From contig NZ_JAIEME010000011.1 in the NCBI RefSeq assembly GCF_019752415.1, positions 1 to 64,000 on the forward strand: 64,000 nucleotides of DNA, in the 5' to 3' direction. Below are positions 1 through 9,740 of this stretch, in pieces (the stretch's first letter is position 1; every line of letters begins with the position of its first letter). The translations under genes and the position numbers were made by a program. The notes beneath the pieces are model-generated. The model saw only the letters and a program-made list of their open reading frames with translations. It ran no database searches and was not told the origin of the DNA. The DNA is from Nitrosomonas sp. (GTDB lineage Bacteria > Pseudomonadota > Gammaproteobacteria > Burkholderiales > Nitrosomonadaceae).

Positions 1-73
1 TGGATTGCGTTTTGCAATACGTGAAGGTGGAAGAACGGTTGGTGCCGGTGTTGTTGCTAAAATTATTGAGTGA
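1..73 (+). CDS. tuf: Elongation factor Tu, C-terminal end only
   Basis: The first 24 codons read into the window end in GRTVGAGVVAKIIE, the near-invariant C-terminus of bacterial EF-Tu, the GTPase that brings aminoacyl-tRNA to the ribosome. The start lies outside the window, so only the end of beta-barrel domain 3 is seen. It sits 80 bases upstream of rpsJ on the same strand, the usual str-to-S10 junction of betaproteobacteria. That spacer is too short to hold the long L4-responsive leader known from E. coli. Confidence 0.93.
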   Translation, partial: GLRFAIREGGRTVGAGVVAKIIE

Positions 74-153
74 TTTAGAAATATTATAAAAAGTAAAGAA
101 CATTAAATATCTATGAAGATTGATAGTGAATTTACAAAATCAGGATCGAATAA

Positions 154-462
154 ATGCAAAAACAGAAAATAAGAATCCGCCTTAAGGCCTTCGATTATCG
201 GTTAATAGATAAATCAGCACTTGAGATTGTTGAAACGGCAAAAAGAACAGGAGCGGTTGTTAAAGGCCCAATCCCATTGCCAACCAGAATTGAGCGGTTT
301 GATGTTTTGCGATCACCCCACGTAAATAAGACATCACGTGATCAATTTGAAATAAGAACGCACCTGAGATTAATGGATATTATTGATCCAACAGATAAAA
401 CAGTCGATGCACTTATGAAGTTAGATTTGCCAGCTGGTGTGGATGTTGAAATTAAATTATAA
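154..462 (+). CDS. rpsJ: 30S ribosomal protein S10 (NusE)
   Basis: 102 residues against 103 in E. coli. The opening [14 protein letters not shown] and the loop [12 protein letters not shown] are S10 signatures. S10 sits in the head of the small subunit and, as NusE with NusB, takes part in transcription antitermination. It is the first gene of the S10 block, 80 bases after tuf. The start is the only ATG that fits the family N-terminus, although no strong ribosome binding site precedes it. Confidence 0.97.
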   Translation: MQKQKIRIRLKAFDYRLIDKSALEIVETAKRTGAVVKGPIPLPTRIERFDVLRSPHVNKTSRDQFEIRTHLRLMDIIDPTDKTVDALMKLDLPAGVDVEIKL

Positions 463-559
463 ATAACCTGTATTATCAATAATAGAAAAAGGATATTTTT
501 TTAGTTTAAGAAATTCTCGAAATAGACTGAAATAAATAATTCCTTATAAGAGGATAAAA

Positions 560-1207
560 ATGCGCTTAGGACTAGTCGGTCGGAAGATCGGTATGACACG
601 AATCTTCACAGAAAATGGGGATAGTCTTCCAGTGACTGTAATTGATGTTTCTAATAATCGCGTAACTCAGATAAAGAAAACTGAGAAAGATGGTTATTCA
701 GCTGTTCAGCTTTCTTTTGGGGAAAAAAGATCAAGTAGGGTGAACAAAGCTAGTGCAGGTCATTTTGCAAAAGCGGGTGTTGAAGCTGGGAGCATTTCAA
801 GAGAGTTTCGGCTAACTAAAGATGAAGATCTTAATCACCTTGAAAATGGAATGGTAATTAAGAATGATATTTTTTCAGTGGGACAAAAAGTTGACGTATC
901 TGGCATAACGATTGGGAAAGGATATGCGGGCGTCATTAAACGACATCATTTTTCTTCCAATAGAGCAAGTCACGGTAATTCAAAAGCACATAATAAGCCT
1001 GGGTCTATTGGAATGGCGCAAGATCCAGGACGTATTTTTCCAGGCAAACGTATGTCTGGCCACCTAGGGAATGTTAAAAGAACTACCCAGAACCTTGAAG
1101 TAATAAGAGTTGACACTGAAAGAAGTCTATTACTGATAAAAGGTGCAATACCGGGTGCAAGAAATGGAAATGTTATTGTGCGTCCATGTATAAAAGAAAA
1201 AAAGTAA
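560..1207 (+). CDS. rplC: 50S ribosomal protein L3
   Basis: 215 residues (E. coli 209). It starts [16 protein letters not shown] and has the extended loop [18 protein letters not shown] that reaches toward the peptidyl transferase centre. The Gln in this loop is probably the residue methylated by PrmB in relatives. L3 is one of the first proteins to bind 23S rRNA. AAGAGGA lies about 6 bases before the ATG. Arg is mostly AGA or CGT, with AGA common. Confidence 0.97.
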   Translation: MRLGLVGRKIGMTRIFTENGDSLPVTVIDVSNNRVTQIKKTEKDGYSAVQLSFGEKRSSRVNKASAGHFAKAGVEAGSISREFRLTKDEDLNHLENGMVIKNDIFSVGQKVDVSGITIGKGYAGVIKRHHFSSNRASHGNSKAHNKPGSIGMAQDPGRIFPGKRMSGHLGNVKRTTQNLEVIRVDTERSLLLIKGAIPGARNGNVIVRPCIKEKK

Positions 1208-1246
1208 ATCAGTTGCTAAAATAAACAGTAATAAGGTGAACAGGTA

Positions 1247-1867
1247 ATGGAATTAAAGCTTATCGGTAAAAAGAATCAGAAAACAGATAGTATTATCGTT
1301 TCTGATGAGCTTTTTAATAGGGATTACAATGAGGCACTTGTTCATCAAGTCATAACATCATATTTATCGAATGCGCGTGGTGCGACACGAGCGCAAAAAG
1401 GGCGATCAGATGTAGCAAAATCTACACGTAAGCCGTGGAGACAGAAAGGTACAGGACGTGCGCGTGTAGGGATGGCTTCAAGTCCGATTTGGCGTGGTGG
1501 TGGAAAGGTTTTTCCAAGTAGTCCTGATGAAAATTTTAGAAAAAAATTAAATAGAAAGATGTATAGAGCCGGTGTTAGTGTGATTGTATCTCAATTAATA
1601 AGGGATAATCGATTGCTAGTCACAGATACATTTGATATTGATACACATAAAACAAGGGTTCTAGTAGAGAAATTGGAAGCACTTGGATTAGGTGAGGTTA
1701 TGCTGATAACTCATGAGATTGATGATAATTTGTATTTGTCGTCACGTAATATTCCAGGTATTTCTGTTGTTGAAGTGAAGAATGTTGACCCTGTTAGTCT
1801 TTTAAGATATGAAAAAACTCTTATTACAACTGAAGGATTGAAGAAATTTGAGGAACTTCTCTCATGA
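1247..1867 (+). CDS. rplD: 50S ribosomal protein L4
   Basis: 206 residues (E. coli 201). The long basic loop containing [13 protein letters not shown] lines the peptide exit tunnel. In enterobacteria L4 also represses its own operon by binding the S10 leader; the short tuf-rpsJ spacer here gives no room for that structure, so such control is doubtful in this organism. Its last codons overlap the rplW start in ATGA, implying translational coupling. Confidence 0.97.
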   Translation: MELKLIGKKNQKTDSIIVSDELFNRDYNEALVHQVITSYLSNARGATRAQKGRSDVAKSTRKPWRQKGTGRARVGMASSPIWRGGGKVFPSSPDENFRKKLNRKMYRAGVSVIVSQLIRDNRLLVTDTFDIDTHKTRVLVEKLEALGLGEVMLITHEIDDNLYLSSRNIPGISVVEVKNVDPVSLLRYEKTLITTEGLKKFEELLS

Positions 1868-2199
1868 ATAATGTAAATATGACCCATGAACGTTTATTGA
1901 AAATAATATTAGCTCCGCATATTTCAGAGAAAACAACATTCCTGGGAGAAAAAAATAATCAATCAGTATTCCGCGTAGCGACAAGCGCGACAAAAAAAGA
2001 GATAAAAGCTGCTGTTGAATTATTGTGGAAAGAACAAAAAATAGAAGTTAAACATGTTCGAACTATCAATGTAAAAGGAAAGCGAAAAAGATTTGGACGT
2101 TTTATGGGATCTAGAACGGACTGGAAAAAAGCTGTTGTTAGTATCAAGGAAGGGCAGGAGTTAAATTTTACTAATTTTTCTAAGACAGAGGCTAAGTGA
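1864..2199 (+). CDS. rplW: 50S ribosomal protein L23
   Basis: 111 residues (E. coli 100). [13 protein letters not shown] near the N-terminus and [14 protein letters not shown] are typical of L23, which sits at the tunnel exit and docks trigger factor and SRP. The first ATG overlaps the rplD stop (ATGA); an in-frame ATG at 1879 (MTHERLLK) is an equally reasonable start because most homologues begin there. Its stop overlaps the first base of the rplB ATG. Confidence 0.95.
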   Translation: MNNVNMTHERLLKIILAPHISEKTTFLGEKNNQSVFRVATSATKKEIKAAVELLWKEQKIEVKHVRTINVKGKRKRFGRFMGSRTDWKKAVVSIKEGQELNFTNFSKTEAK

Positions 2200-3032
2200 T
2201 GGCGCTAGTAAAATTAAAACCAACTTCACCAGGACGAAGATCTGTAGTTAGACTGATTAATAAGGATTTGCATAAAGGTGATCCACATAGAAGTTTGATT
2301 GAAAAACAATCAAAAACTGCTGGCCGTAATCATCATGGTCGAATTACGACAAGACATCGTGGTGGTGGTCATAAGCAGCATTATAGATTGATTGATTTTA
2401 AGCGTGATAAAGATGACATCCCAGCTGTCGTAGAGCGTATTGAGTACGATCCAAATCGAACAGCAAACATTGCGTTAATTTGTTATATGGATGGTGAGAG
2501 AAGATACATAATTGCACCCAAAGGGTTGAGTGTTGGTGCAAGAATTAGCAGTGGTAGAAATGCGCAGATTAAAGTAGGAGAAACTTTACCATTACGTAAT
2601 ATTCCTATGGGAACAGTAATACACTGCGTTGAATTATTACCAGGTAAAGGTGCTCAGCTGGCACGTTCTGCAGGAACCTCGGTTCAACTACAAGCGCGCG
2701 AGGGGAATTATGCGCAAATTAAACTTCGCTCAGGTGAGATGCGAAAGGTTCATATTGATTGTCGTGCAACAATTGGAGAAGTTGGCAATTCCGAGCATAA
2801 CTTGAGATCTATTGGTAAAGCAGGTGCTGTACGTTGGAGAGGAATTCGTCCGACAGTTCGTGGAGTTGCCATGAATCCAATTGATCATCCGCATGGTGGA
2901 GGTGAGGGTAGAACATCAGCCGGACGCCATCCGGTAAGTCCATGGGGAACTCCAGCGAAAGGCTATAGAACTAGAAATAATAAAAGAACCGATGTGATGA
3001 TAATCCGTCATCGTTATTCAAAGAAAGGATGA
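2199..3032 (+). CDS. rplB: 50S ribosomal protein L2
   Basis: 277 residues (E. coli 273). [15 protein letters not shown] at the N-terminus and [13 protein letters not shown] near the C-terminus contain the conserved His region next to the peptidyl transferase centre. The ORF track starts one codon earlier at a GTG, but the ATG at 2199 gives the standard MALVK start and overlaps the rplW stop by one base. L2 is needed for subunit association and peptidyl transfer. Confidence 0.97.
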   Translation: MALVKLKPTSPGRRSVVRLINKDLHKGDPHRSLIEKQSKTAGRNHHGRITTRHRGGGHKQHYRLIDFKRDKDDIPAVVERIEYDPNRTANIALICYMDGERRYIIAPKGLSVGARISSGRNAQIKVGETLPLRNIPMGTVIHCVELLPGKGAQLARSAGTSVQLQAREGNYAQIKLRSGEMRKVHIDCRATIGEVGNSEHNLRSIGKAGAVRWRGIRPTVRGVAMNPIDHPHGGGEGRTSAGRHPVSPWGTPAKGYRTRNNKRTDVMIIRHRYSKKG

Positions 3033-3039
3033 TTGTTAA

Positions 3040-3321
3040 ATGGCACGTTCAGTAAAAAAAGGCCCGTTTGTAGATACTCATTTATCGGCAAAAATAGAAA
3101 AAGCACGAGGTACAAATGATAAAAGGCCTATAAAAACATGGTCTAGAAGATCGACGATTCTGCCTGATTTTATTGGATTGACTGTTGCTGTTCATAATGG
3201 TAAGCAACATATACCAATTTACATAACAGAGAATATGGTTGGTCATAAATTTGGTGAATTTTCACTGACTCGTACTTTTAAAGGCCATGCTGGCGACAAA
3301 AAAGCTGTTACGAAGAGATAG
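3040..3321 (+). CDS. rpsS: 30S ribosomal protein S19
   Basis: 93 residues (E. coli 92). It starts [15 protein letters not shown] and ends GHAGDKKA, both diagnostic. S19 binds 16S rRNA with S13 in the head of the small subunit. AAAGGA lies about 8 bases before the ATG, and the gene follows rplB by 7 bases. Confidence 0.97.
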   Translation: MARSVKKGPFVDTHLSAKIEKARGTNDKRPIKTWSRRSTILPDFIGLTVAVHNGKQHIPIYITENMVGHKFGEFSLTRTFKGHAGDKKAVTKR

Positions 3322-3329
3322 GAACAATC

Positions 3330-3677
3330 ATGGAAACAACTGCAATTTTACGTGGCGTCCGCTTATCAGCACAAAAAGGACGTCTAGTGGCTGACCAAAT
3401 CAGAGGACTTTCTGTAGATAAAGCATTAAATATCTTGAAGTTTAGTCCAAAGAAAGGGGCTGAAATATTACGAAAGCTTTTAGAGTCCGCCATTGCTAAT
3501 GCAGAGCACAATGACGGAGCTGATATTGATGAACTTAAAATTTCGACAATATATATTGATCGCGGAACATCAATGAAAAGAACTAGTGCGCGCGCGAAAG
3601 GGCGCGGTAATAGAATAGTAAAACCTACATGCCATATATTGCTTACAGTGGGCGATAGTGATGGCCAGACTAAATAA
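3330..3677 (+). CDS. rplV: 50S ribosomal protein L22
   Basis: 115 residues (E. coli 110). [15 protein letters not shown] is the family signature, and the C-terminal beta hairpin ([13 protein letters not shown]) reaches the exit tunnel near L4, where macrolide-resistance changes arise in other species. GGAAC before the ATG is a weak ribosome binding site. A 133-codon minus-strand ORF covers this gene but is a shadow. Confidence 0.97.
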   Translation: METTAILRGVRLSAQKGRLVADQIRGLSVDKALNILKFSPKKGAEILRKLLESAIANAEHNDGADIDELKISTIYIDRGTSMKRTSARAKGRGNRIVKPTCHILLTVGDSDGQTK

Positions 3678-3691
3678 AGGCATTGATTGAT

Positions 3692-4546
3692 ATGGGTCAG
3701 AAAATACATCCAACCGGATTTCGTCTATCAGTTCAAAAAAATTGGTTATCTAGATGGTATGCAAATAGTAATAATTTTGCCACTATGCTAAATGAAGATA
3801 TTAAAGTTCGCGAATTTCTTCATGATAGATTAAAGAATGCTTCGGTTGGTAGAGTCTTAATTGAAAGGCCCTCTAAGAATGCAAGAATTACAATTTTTAG
3901 TTCACGCCCCGGTGTAGTGATTGGAAAAAAAGGTGAAGACATAGAAGTGTTGCGAAATGAACTTCAAAAGCGAATGGGGGTACCTGTTCATGTGAATATT
4001 GAAGAGATAAGAAAACCTGAACTAGATGCGCAATTAATAGCTGATAATATAGCTCAACAATTGGAAAAACGAATAATGTTTCGTAGAGCAATGAAGCGAG
4101 CGATGCAGAATGCTATGCGACTAGGTGCACAAGGGATTAAAATAATGAGTTCTGGAAGATTAAATGGAATAGAAATCGCCCGTACAGAGTGGTATCGCGA
4201 AGGAAGAGTACCCCTTCATACGCTAAGAGCTGATTTGGATTATGGAACATCAGAAGCTAAGACAACATATGGAATTATTGGTATAAAAGTATGGATCTTT
4301 AAAGGCGAAGTACTTGGAAAGGGCGAGCAGGCTAGTTTTACGACACCTAACTCGAATGTAGAAAATGAAAGAAAGAAGCCTTCTAAGAAATCATCTGCTG
4401 TTTTTACAAAATCCGCGAGTATTAAAGGTGTAAAAGAAACCATAGGATATTCTGAAACGGAATTAATAAGTACAACGAATACTGAAAATTCAGCAAACAC
4501 AGAAGTTAATATGATTTCTGGAGAGAAAAATGCTTCAGCCAGCTAG
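3692..4546 (+). CDS. rpsC: 30S ribosomal protein S3 with long C-terminal tail
   Basis: 284 residues, much longer than E. coli S3 (233). The body is standard: [12 protein letters not shown] at the start, a type II KH domain around [15 protein letters not shown], and [14 protein letters not shown] at the end of the fold near residue 215. After that comes a tail of about 65 residues rich in Ser, Thr, Asn, Glu and Lys. Betaproteobacterial S3 proteins often have tails, but usually Arg- and Gly-rich ones. The start at 3692 was preferred over the track's TTG at 3683. The last 17 bases overlap rplP. Confidence 0.96.
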   Translation: MGQKIHPTGFRLSVQKNWLSRWYANSNNFATMLNEDIKVREFLHDRLKNASVGRVLIERPSKNARITIFSSRPGVVIGKKGEDIEVLRNELQKRMGVPVHVNIEEIRKPELDAQLIADNIAQQLEKRIMFRRAMKRAMQNAMRLGAQGIKIMSSGRLNGIEIARTEWYREGRVPLHTLRADLDYGTSEAKTTYGIIGIKVWIFKGEVLGKGEQASFTTPNSNVENERKKPSKKSSAVFTKSASIKGVKETIGYSETELISTTNTENSANTEVNMISGEKNASAS

Positions 4547-4946
4547 AACAAAATATAGAAAGCAACAAAAAGGTAGAAATACTGGAGTAGCTACACGTGG
4601 GTCTAAAGTAAGCTTTGGCGAGTTTGGACTTAAAGCTATTGGAAGAGGTCGGATAACAGCGCGCCAAATCGAAGCAGCCCGTCGAGCAATGACAAGGCAT
4701 ATTAAAAGGGGTGGCCGTATTTGGATACGAATATTCCCTGACAAGCCAATTTCACATAAACCAGCAGAAGTAAGAATGGGTAAAGGGAAAGGAAATCCAG
4801 AGTATTATGTGGCTGAAATACAACCTGGCAAAATGTTGTATGAAATGGATGGTGTTAATGAAGAAATGGCAAAAGAAGCATTCCGACTTGCAGCTGCTAA
4901 ATTGCCAATAAAGACAATGTTTACAATACGACAAATTGGCGGATAG
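4530..4946 (+). CDS. rplP: 50S ribosomal protein L16
   Basis: 138 residues (E. coli 136). [16 protein letters not shown] and [15 protein letters not shown] are typical. L16 lies near the A-site tRNA elbow in the central protuberance. The ribosome binding site GGAGAG lies inside the end of rpsC, with which it overlaps by 17 bases, so the two are probably translationally coupled. Confidence 0.97.
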   Translation: MLQPARTKYRKQQKGRNTGVATRGSKVSFGEFGLKAIGRGRITARQIEAARRAMTRHIKRGGRIWIRIFPDKPISHKPAEVRMGKGKGNPEYYVAEIQPGKMLYEMDGVNEEMAKEAFRLAAAKLPIKTMFTIRQIGG

Positions 4947-4948
4947 TT

Positions 4949-5146
4949 ATGAAAGCAAGCGATCTAAGAGGAAAGAAATTAACTGATTTAAATCAAGAAC
5001 TTGTTTCTTTACTAAAAGCACATTTTGGTTTGAGGATGCAATTAGCTACTCAGCAACTATCAAATACAAGACAATTGAAAATAATTAAAAGAGATATTGC
5101 AAGAGTAAAAACTGTTATAACTCAGAAGCTATCAAATCATGATTAA
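4949..5146 (+). CDS. rpmC: 50S ribosomal protein L29
   Basis: 65 residues (E. coli 63). [18 protein letters not shown] followed by a second helix containing [15 protein letters not shown] gives the two-helix hairpin of L29, which sits next to L23 at the tunnel exit. It starts 2 bases after the rplP stop and overlaps rpsQ by 8 bases. Confidence 0.95.
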   Translation: MKASDLRGKKLTDLNQELVSLLKAHFGLRMQLATQQLSNTRQLKIIKRDIARVKTVITQKLSNHD

Positions 5147-5408
5147 TGAAAAACTAAAGCGTACATTAAATGGTCGTGTTACAAGCAATAAAATGGATAA
5201 AACAGTTACAGTTCTTGTTGAACGAAGATTGAAGCATCCTTTATATGGAAAATTTATAACGCGAACGAAGAAATACCATGCACATAACGATAATAATCAA
5301 TTGTCAATTGGAGATCTTGTTGAAATTGTTGAATGTAGACCTTTATCAAGAACTAAGAGTTGGAAAGTTACTGGAATTCTGAATGAAGAATCAAGTATTA
5401 AGATTTAG
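5139..5408 (+). CDS. rpsQ: 30S ribosomal protein S17
   Basis: 89 residues (E. coli 84). [19 protein letters not shown] is the OB-fold start of S17, a primary binder of 16S rRNA. It is the last gene of the S10 block. The following 171-base spacer separates it from rplN, exactly where the S10 and spc operons meet in E. coli. Confidence 0.96.
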   Translation: MINEKLKRTLNGRVTSNKMDKTVTVLVERRLKHPLYGKFITRTKKYHAHNDNNQLSIGDLVEIVECRPLSRTKSWKVTGILNEESSIKI

Positions 5409-5449
5409 TTGTAGTTTATAATTAATTTTTCTTATTGCAATTGATTAGG

Positions 5450-5455
5450 TATAAT
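5450..5455 (+). promoter_or_regulatory. Possible -10 box upstream of rplN
   Basis: A perfect TATAAT in the rpsQ-rplN spacer. The bases 16-18 upstream (around TTTTCT/TTTCTT at 5427-5433) make only a poor -35 box. It could give the spc block its own promoter, as in E. coli, but the spacer is AT-rich and TATAAT may occur by chance. Confidence 0.3.
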
Positions 5456-5495
5456 TGCAGGCTTATCAAAGTTCATAATTTGTCCAATAATTATT

Positions 5496-5517
5496 GAGGC
5501 ATAAAATTTTATGCTTC
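5496..5517 (+). terminator. Perfect palindrome/hairpin in the S10-spc spacer
   Basis: The core GCATAAAATTTTATGC is a perfect 16-base palindrome; with one G-U pair the arms reach 11 pairs from 5496 to 5517. There is no run of T after it, so a classical intrinsic terminator is unlikely. An RNA processing site, attenuator or protein-binding site between the S10 and spc blocks is possible. The function is inferred only from position. Confidence 0.4.
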
Positions 5518-5579
5518 GATTGCTAGTAAAAGGGTTTTAAAAGACACCAGTTTTTTATTAATATCAAAAGCGAATAAAA

Positions 5580-5948
5580 ATGATTCAAATGCAGTCAATA
5601 TTAAAAGTGGCGGATAATACTGGTGCACGATCACTTATGTGCATAAAAGTTCTCGGCGGCTCAAAAAGACAATATGCCGGAATTGGTGACGTAATCAAAG
5701 TAAGCATTAAAGATGCAGCTCCAAGAGGACGTGTAAAAAAAGGTGAAGTGTATAATGCTGTCGTAGTTCGAACCGCAAAAGGGGTAAGACGGCAGGATGG
5801 TTCATTATTAAAATTCGATGAAAATGCAGCAGTTTTGTTGAATAATAAATTTGAGCCTATAGGAACACGTATTTTTGGACCGGTAACTCGAGAATTGCGT
5901 AATGCGCGATTCATGAAAATTGTATCACTGGCGCCTGAGGTTTTGTAG
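5580..5948 (+). CDS. rplN: 50S ribosomal protein L14
   Basis: 122 residues (E. coli 123). [17 protein letters not shown] and [17 protein letters not shown] are family signatures. L14 takes part in the intersubunit bridge and in RsfS docking. The ribosome binding site is weak (AAAAGCG some 9 bases upstream). It is the first gene of the spc block after the spacer with the palindrome. A 159-codon minus-strand ORF across it is a shadow. Confidence 0.97.
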   Translation: MIQMQSILKVADNTGARSLMCIKVLGGSKRQYAGIGDVIKVSIKDAAPRGRVKKGEVYNAVVVRTAKGVRRQDGSLLKFDENAAVLLNNKFEPIGTRIFGPVTRELRNARFMKIVSLAPEVL

Positions 5949-5966
5949 TAGTAAAAAGGAACAATT

Positions 5967-6284
5967 ATGCGAAAAATTAGAAAAGGTGATGACGTCATAG
6001 TTATTGCAGGAAAGGATAAAGGGAAAAGAGGATCTGTTCTAAGAACATCTGGAATTGATCGCATTGTAGTTCAAGGTATTAATTCTGTAAAAAAGCATCA
6101 GAAACCTAATCCAACAATTGGCAATGCTGGTGGTATTGTCGATTTAGAAATGTCAATCCATATTTCGAATGTTGCAATTTATAATTTCTCATCTAAAAAA
6201 TCGGATAGAGTAGGATTTAAAGTAGATATTGATAACAATAAAACTCGTATATTTAAATCTACTGGTGATTTAATTAAAACTTAA
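5967..6284 (+). CDS. rplX: 50S ribosomal protein L24
   Basis: 105 residues (E. coli 104). The KOW motif [16 protein letters not shown] is at residues 7-22. L24 starts large-subunit assembly by binding the 5' domain of 23S rRNA. AAAAGGAA lies about 6 bases before the ATG. Confidence 0.96.
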   Translation: MRKIRKGDDVIVIAGKDKGKRGSVLRTSGIDRIVVQGINSVKKHQKPNPTIGNAGGIVDLEMSIHISNVAIYNFSSKKSDRVGFKVDIDNNKTRIFKSTGDLIKT

Positions 6285-6300
6285 TATGGGATCGTAATTT

Positions 6301-6840
6301 ATGGCGCGCTTGCAAGAATATTATCGTAACACTGTTACTAAGCAGTTGATCGATCAATTTAGTTACCAATCCGTCATGGAGGTACCTTGTATTAGTAAAA
6401 TAACTCTAAATATCGGATTAGGTGAAGCAACTGTTGATAAAAAAATTGTTGAACATGCAATTTCCGATTTGAAGAAGATTTGCGGACAGCAACCAGTTAT
6501 TACAAAGGCAAAGAAGTCAATAGCAACTTTTAAGGTGAGGCAGGATTATCCTATCGGATGCATGGTAACGCTCCGTCGAATAAAAATGTACGAGTTTTTA
6601 GATAGATTAATCACAGTTGCTATTCCGAGGATTCGTGACTTTCGGGGAATTTCTGGTAAATCATTCGACGGAAGAGGTAATTACAATATGGGTATAAAAG
6701 AGCAGATTATTTTCCCAGAAATTGATTATGATAAAATTGACGCTTTGCGTGGCATGAATATATCGATTACTACAACAGCAAAGAATGATATTGAAGCAAA
6801 AGCTTTATTATCTGCGTTTAATTTCCCATTTAAGAATTGA
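6301..6840 (+). CDS. rplE: 50S ribosomal protein L5
   Basis: 179 residues, the same as E. coli. [13 protein letters not shown] and [18 protein letters not shown] are typical. L5 binds 5S rRNA together with L18 in the central protuberance. In E. coli S8 represses the spc operon through a site at the rplE start; I cannot identify an equivalent structure in the 16-base rplX-rplE spacer. Confidence 0.97.
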   Translation: MARLQEYYRNTVTKQLIDQFSYQSVMEVPCISKITLNIGLGEATVDKKIVEHAISDLKKICGQQPVITKAKKSIATFKVRQDYPIGCMVTLRRIKMYEFLDRLITVAIPRIRDFRGISGKSFDGRGNYNMGIKEQIIFPEIDYDKIDALRGMNISITTTAKNDIEAKALLSAFNFPFKN

Positions 6841-6847
6841 GGTTAGA

Positions 6848-7153
6848 ATGGCAAAGCTTTCAATTATTAATAGAAATTTGAAAAGAATAAAGATAGTAAA
6901 AAAATTCTCACAACAACGTCTTTCATTATTTAAAATAATAAATGATAATAAAATCAATGATGAAGAACGTTTTAATGCGCGTGTGATTTTGCAAAATATG
7001 CCAAGAGATGCAAGTCCTGTACGCCTAAGAAATAGATGCACTTTGACCGGTAGACCTCGTGGAGTTTACTCAAAATTTGGTTTAGGTAGGAATAAGTTAA
7101 GGGAAATTGCTATGAGTGGCAAAATTCCTGGGATTATTAAAGCAAGTTGGTAG
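6848..7153 (+). CDS. rpsN: 30S ribosomal protein S14, zinc-free long form
   Basis: 101 residues from the ATG at 6848 ([13 protein letters not shown]), matching the 101-residue long S14; the track's earlier start at 6785 is wrong because it would overlap rplE. The CxxC pairs of the short zinc form are absent. [20 protein letters not shown] is the C-terminal signature. S14 lies in the head near S3 and S10. Confidence 0.96.
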   Translation: MAKLSIINRNLKRIKIVKKFSQQRLSLFKIINDNKINDEERFNARVILQNMPRDASPVRLRNRCTLTGRPRGVYSKFGLGRNKLREIAMSGKIPGIIKASW

Positions 7154-7229
7154 CTTGATTATATAAATTAATCAAAAGAATTTCTTTATATTAACAAATT
7201 TATTTATTTTACAAATAGTAGGTACTGAC

Positions 7230-7625
7230 ATGAGTATGAGCGATCCAATTGCAGATATGTTAACTCGAATAAGGAATGCGCAATTGGCAAACAAACGATC
7301 TGTTAAAATGCCAAGTTCGAATATTAAGTTATCGATAGCGATCGTTCTTAAAGATGAGGGATATATTAATGATTACAGTGTGATATGTGATAATGATAAA
7401 AACACTTTAGAAATATCTCTCAAATATTATTCTGATTATCCTGTAATTGAACAAATTAAACGTATCAGTAAACCAGGACTTAGAATATACAAATCTAGTA
7501 AAAATCTACCTGATATTATGAATGGACTAGGGATAGCCATTGTTTCTACCTCAAAAGGCGTAATGACCGTTCGTAAGGCTCGATCAGTTGGTGTCGGTGG
7601 TGAACTTTTGTGCACTGTTGTTTAG
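7230..7625 (+). CDS. rpsH: 30S ribosomal protein S8
   Basis: 131 residues (E. coli 130). [18 protein letters not shown] at the start and [13 protein letters not shown] near the end. The ATG at 7230 gives the same MSM start as E. coli; an ATG at 7236 is an alternative. S8 binds the 16S central domain and in enterobacteria represses spc genes. A 76-base AT-rich spacer separates it from rpsN. Confidence 0.97.
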   Translation: MSMSDPIADMLTRIRNAQLANKRSVKMPSSNIKLSIAIVLKDEGYINDYSVICDNDKNTLEISLKYYSDYPVIEQIKRISKPGLRIYKSSKNLPDIMNGLGIAIVSTSKGVMTVRKARSVGVGGELLCTVV

Positions 7626-7642
7626 TTTAAAGGATTTTTTAA

Positions 7643-8176
7643 ATGTCTCGAGTAAGCAAGAACCCGATAACAATACCAGCTAATGTCGAAATTAAAATAT
7701 TGCCATTTCAAGTTTCAGTTAAAGGACCTTTAGGAACACTGCAGCAATCATTAACTAATGATGTTAAATTAGAGCTTAATCAAAATATTTTAAAGGTTCA
7801 AACAACTAACGACTCAAAGCATGCTAACGCACTGTCAGGAACTATACGGTCATTAGTTGCGAATATGGTTCGTGGTGTATCAGTAGGTTTTGAAAAAAAA
7901 TTGCAATTGGTTGGTGTGGGATATAGAGCTCAAGCTGGTTTAAATAAAATTAATTTAACTTTAGGTTTTTCGCATCCGATTGATTATGTGGTGCCGGATG
8001 GGATAAATATTGAAACACCTTCTCAGACTGAAATAATTATAAAAGGTATAGACAAGCAGAAGGTAGGTCAAATTGCTGCAGATATTAGAGCTTATAGAAA
8101 ACCTGAACCATACAAAGGTAAAGGTGTAAGATATCATGATGAGGTTATTCTTCTCAAAGAAACGAAGAAAAAATAA
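7643..8176 (+). CDS. rplF: 50S ribosomal protein L6
   Basis: 177 residues, as in E. coli. [16 protein letters not shown] and the C-terminal [20 protein letters not shown] are diagnostic. L6 has two repeated domains and lies near the sarcin-ricin loop and the factor-binding site. AAAGGA precedes the ATG. Confidence 0.97.
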   Translation: MSRVSKNPITIPANVEIKILPFQVSVKGPLGTLQQSLTNDVKLELNQNILKVQTTNDSKHANALSGTIRSLVANMVRGVSVGFEKKLQLVGVGYRAQAGLNKINLTLGFSHPIDYVVPDGINIETPSQTEIIIKGIDKQKVGQIAADIRAYRKPEPYKGKGVRYHDEVILLKETKKK

Positions 8177-8187
8177 TTGAGATTAAA

Positions 8188-8544
8188 ATGTTGAATTTAA
8201 AAGAAAAAAGAATTAGACGATCATTAAAAACGCGAATAAAAATAGCAGAATTAGATGTAGTAAGATTGACGGTGCATCGTACAAATTCTCATATTTATGC
8301 TCAGCTCATCGATGATAAAAATAATAAAGTTATTACTTTTGCATCTACTTTAGAGCCAGATGTACGTAAATATTTTGCTACCGGAAGTAATATTGCGGCA
8401 GCGACTTTTATTGGTAAAAGAATCGCTGAGAAAGGTAAGCATTGTGGTATATCGAATATTGCTTTTGATAGATCTGGTTATAGATACCATGGGCGAGTTA
8501 AAGCATTAGCTGAAGCTGCACGTGAGAATGGCTTAAAATTTTAA
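8188..8544 (+). CDS. rplR: 50S ribosomal protein L18
   Basis: 118 residues (E. coli 117). [18 protein letters not shown] and the end [20 protein letters not shown] are family signatures. L18 binds 5S rRNA. It follows rplF by 11 bases. Confidence 0.97.
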   Translation: MLNLKEKRIRRSLKTRIKIAELDVVRLTVHRTNSHIYAQLIDDKNNKVITFASTLEPDVRKYFATGSNIAAATFIGKRIAEKGKHCGISNIAFDRSGYRYHGRVKALAEAARENGLKF

Positions 8545-8558
8545 TTTAAGGTTTGATA

Positions 8559-9101
8559 ATGGCTAAAATCAACAAGACCAATGGTAAGTCAGCAAGTACA
8601 GAAGAAAGCGGTGATGATTTACGTGAGAAAATGGTTGCTATTAATAGAGTTACAAAAGTTGTTAAGGGAGGTCGCATTTTAGGATTTGCGGCACTTACTG
8701 TGGTTGGTGATGGAGATGGTAGTGTTGGCATGGGAAAGGGAAAGTCACGAGAAGTTCCCGTTGCTGTACAGAAAGCAATGGATGAGGCTCGAAGAAGAAT
8801 TACTAAAATTAAAATAAAGAACGGAACGATTTATCATCCTATAACTGCTTCGCATGGGGCAGCAAAAGTTTATATGCAACCTGCTCCAGAGGGCACTGGA
8901 ATTATTGCCGGAGGACCGATGCGTGCGATATTTGAAGTTATGGGTATGACAAATATTTTGGCTAAATGCATTGGTTCCACAAATCCTTATAATGTTGTCA
9001 GAGCTACACTTAAAGGTCTAAATTCTATGAACACGCCAGCAAATATTGCTGCTAAAAGAGGTAAAACAGTAAAAGAAATCCTAGGGCATGATAATGGATA
9101 A
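8559..9101 (+). CDS. rpsE: 30S ribosomal protein S5
   Basis: 180 residues from the ATG at 8559 ([12 protein letters not shown]), preferred over the track's earlier TTG because AAGG lies 7 bases upstream. The double-stranded RNA-binding domain starts [19 protein letters not shown], and [12 protein letters not shown] follows. S5 takes part in decoding fidelity and is the target of spectinomycin-resistance changes in other species. It overlaps rpmD. Confidence 0.97.
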   Translation: MAKINKTNGKSASTEESGDDLREKMVAINRVTKVVKGGRILGFAALTVVGDGDGSVGMGKGKSREVPVAVQKAMDEARRRITKIKIKNGTIYHPITASHGAAKVYMQPAPEGTGIIAGGPMRAIFEVMGMTNILAKCIGSTNPYNVVRATLKGLNSMNTPANIAAKRGKTVKEILGHDNG

Positions 9102-9285
9102 TATCAATAATTCAAAAACAATAAAAATTACTCTTGTGAGAAGCCCAATTGGAACAAAACAATCACACAGAGCGACAGTACGCGGATTAGGATTACGTAA
9201 AATGAATAGTTTTTCAAAGCTTCCTGATACCCCTGAGATACGTGGCATGATTCATAAAATTAATTACTTAGTAAAGTGTGAATAA
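9094..9285 (+). CDS. rpmD: 50S ribosomal protein L30
   Basis: 63 residues from 9094 (E. coli 59). [20 protein letters not shown] and LGLRKMNS are typical. The track starts two codons earlier at 9088; the ATG at 9094 is better spaced from AGGG. It overlaps the end of rpsE by 8 bases, suggesting coupled translation. Confidence 0.95.
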   Translation: MDNINNSKTIKITLVRSPIGTKQSHRATVRGLGLRKMNSFSKLPDTPEIRGMIHKINYLVKCE

Positions 9286-9291
9286 ATTATT

Positions 9292-9723
9292 ATGTTTTTA
9301 AATTCAATTAAAGCAGCGAAGGGATCTAAAAAAACTAGATTAAGAGTTGGAAGAGGTATTGGGTCAGGAATTGGAAAAACATGTGGTAGAGGTCATAAGG
9401 GCCAGAAATCACGAGCTGGTGGTTTTCATAAAATCGGCTTCGAAGGAGGACAAATGCCAATCCAAAGAAGACTACCAAAACGAGGTTTTTGTATAATAAA
9501 TAGATGCAAAGCTTCCGAATTGAATTTTTACGATTTAACTTCTTTGTCTGACAATGATGTCTCACTGGCTACATTAAAGAAACATAAACTAATTTCAAAT
9601 CGAATAACCAAAGTTAAGATTTTAAATACTGGAATTTGTAATAAATTATTTAATATAAATGGATTACATGTTACTGACAAAGCTAAATTGGCAATCGAAG
9701 AAAATGGTGGATCTGTTACATAG
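9292..9723 (+). CDS. rplO: 50S ribosomal protein L15
   Basis: 143 residues (E. coli 144). The Gly-rich N-terminal arm contains [21 protein letters not shown], the family signature, followed by [19 protein letters not shown]15 is a late assembly protein of the large subunit. No strong ribosome binding site is visible in the 6-base gap after rpmD, so it may rely on coupling. Confidence 0.96.
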   Translation: MFLNSIKAAKGSKKTRLRVGRGIGSGIGKTCGRGHKGQKSRAGGFHKIGFEGGQMPIQRRLPKRGFCIINRCKASELNFYDLTSLSDNDVSLATLKKHKLISNRITKVKILNTGICNKLFNINGLHVTDKAKLAIEENGGSVT

Positions 9724-9740
9724 AAGTATAAGGATATAAA

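Noticed and set aside
74-153. L4-responsive S10 leader
   Set aside because: The 80-base tuf-rpsJ spacer is AT-rich without the needed hairpins.
3308-3709. 133-codon minus-strand ORF
   Set aside because: Lies fully across rplV and the rpsC start; the plus-strand genes are certain and the minus product has no recognisable features.
5585-6064. 159-codon minus-strand ORF
   Set aside because: Antisense shadow of rplN and rplX.
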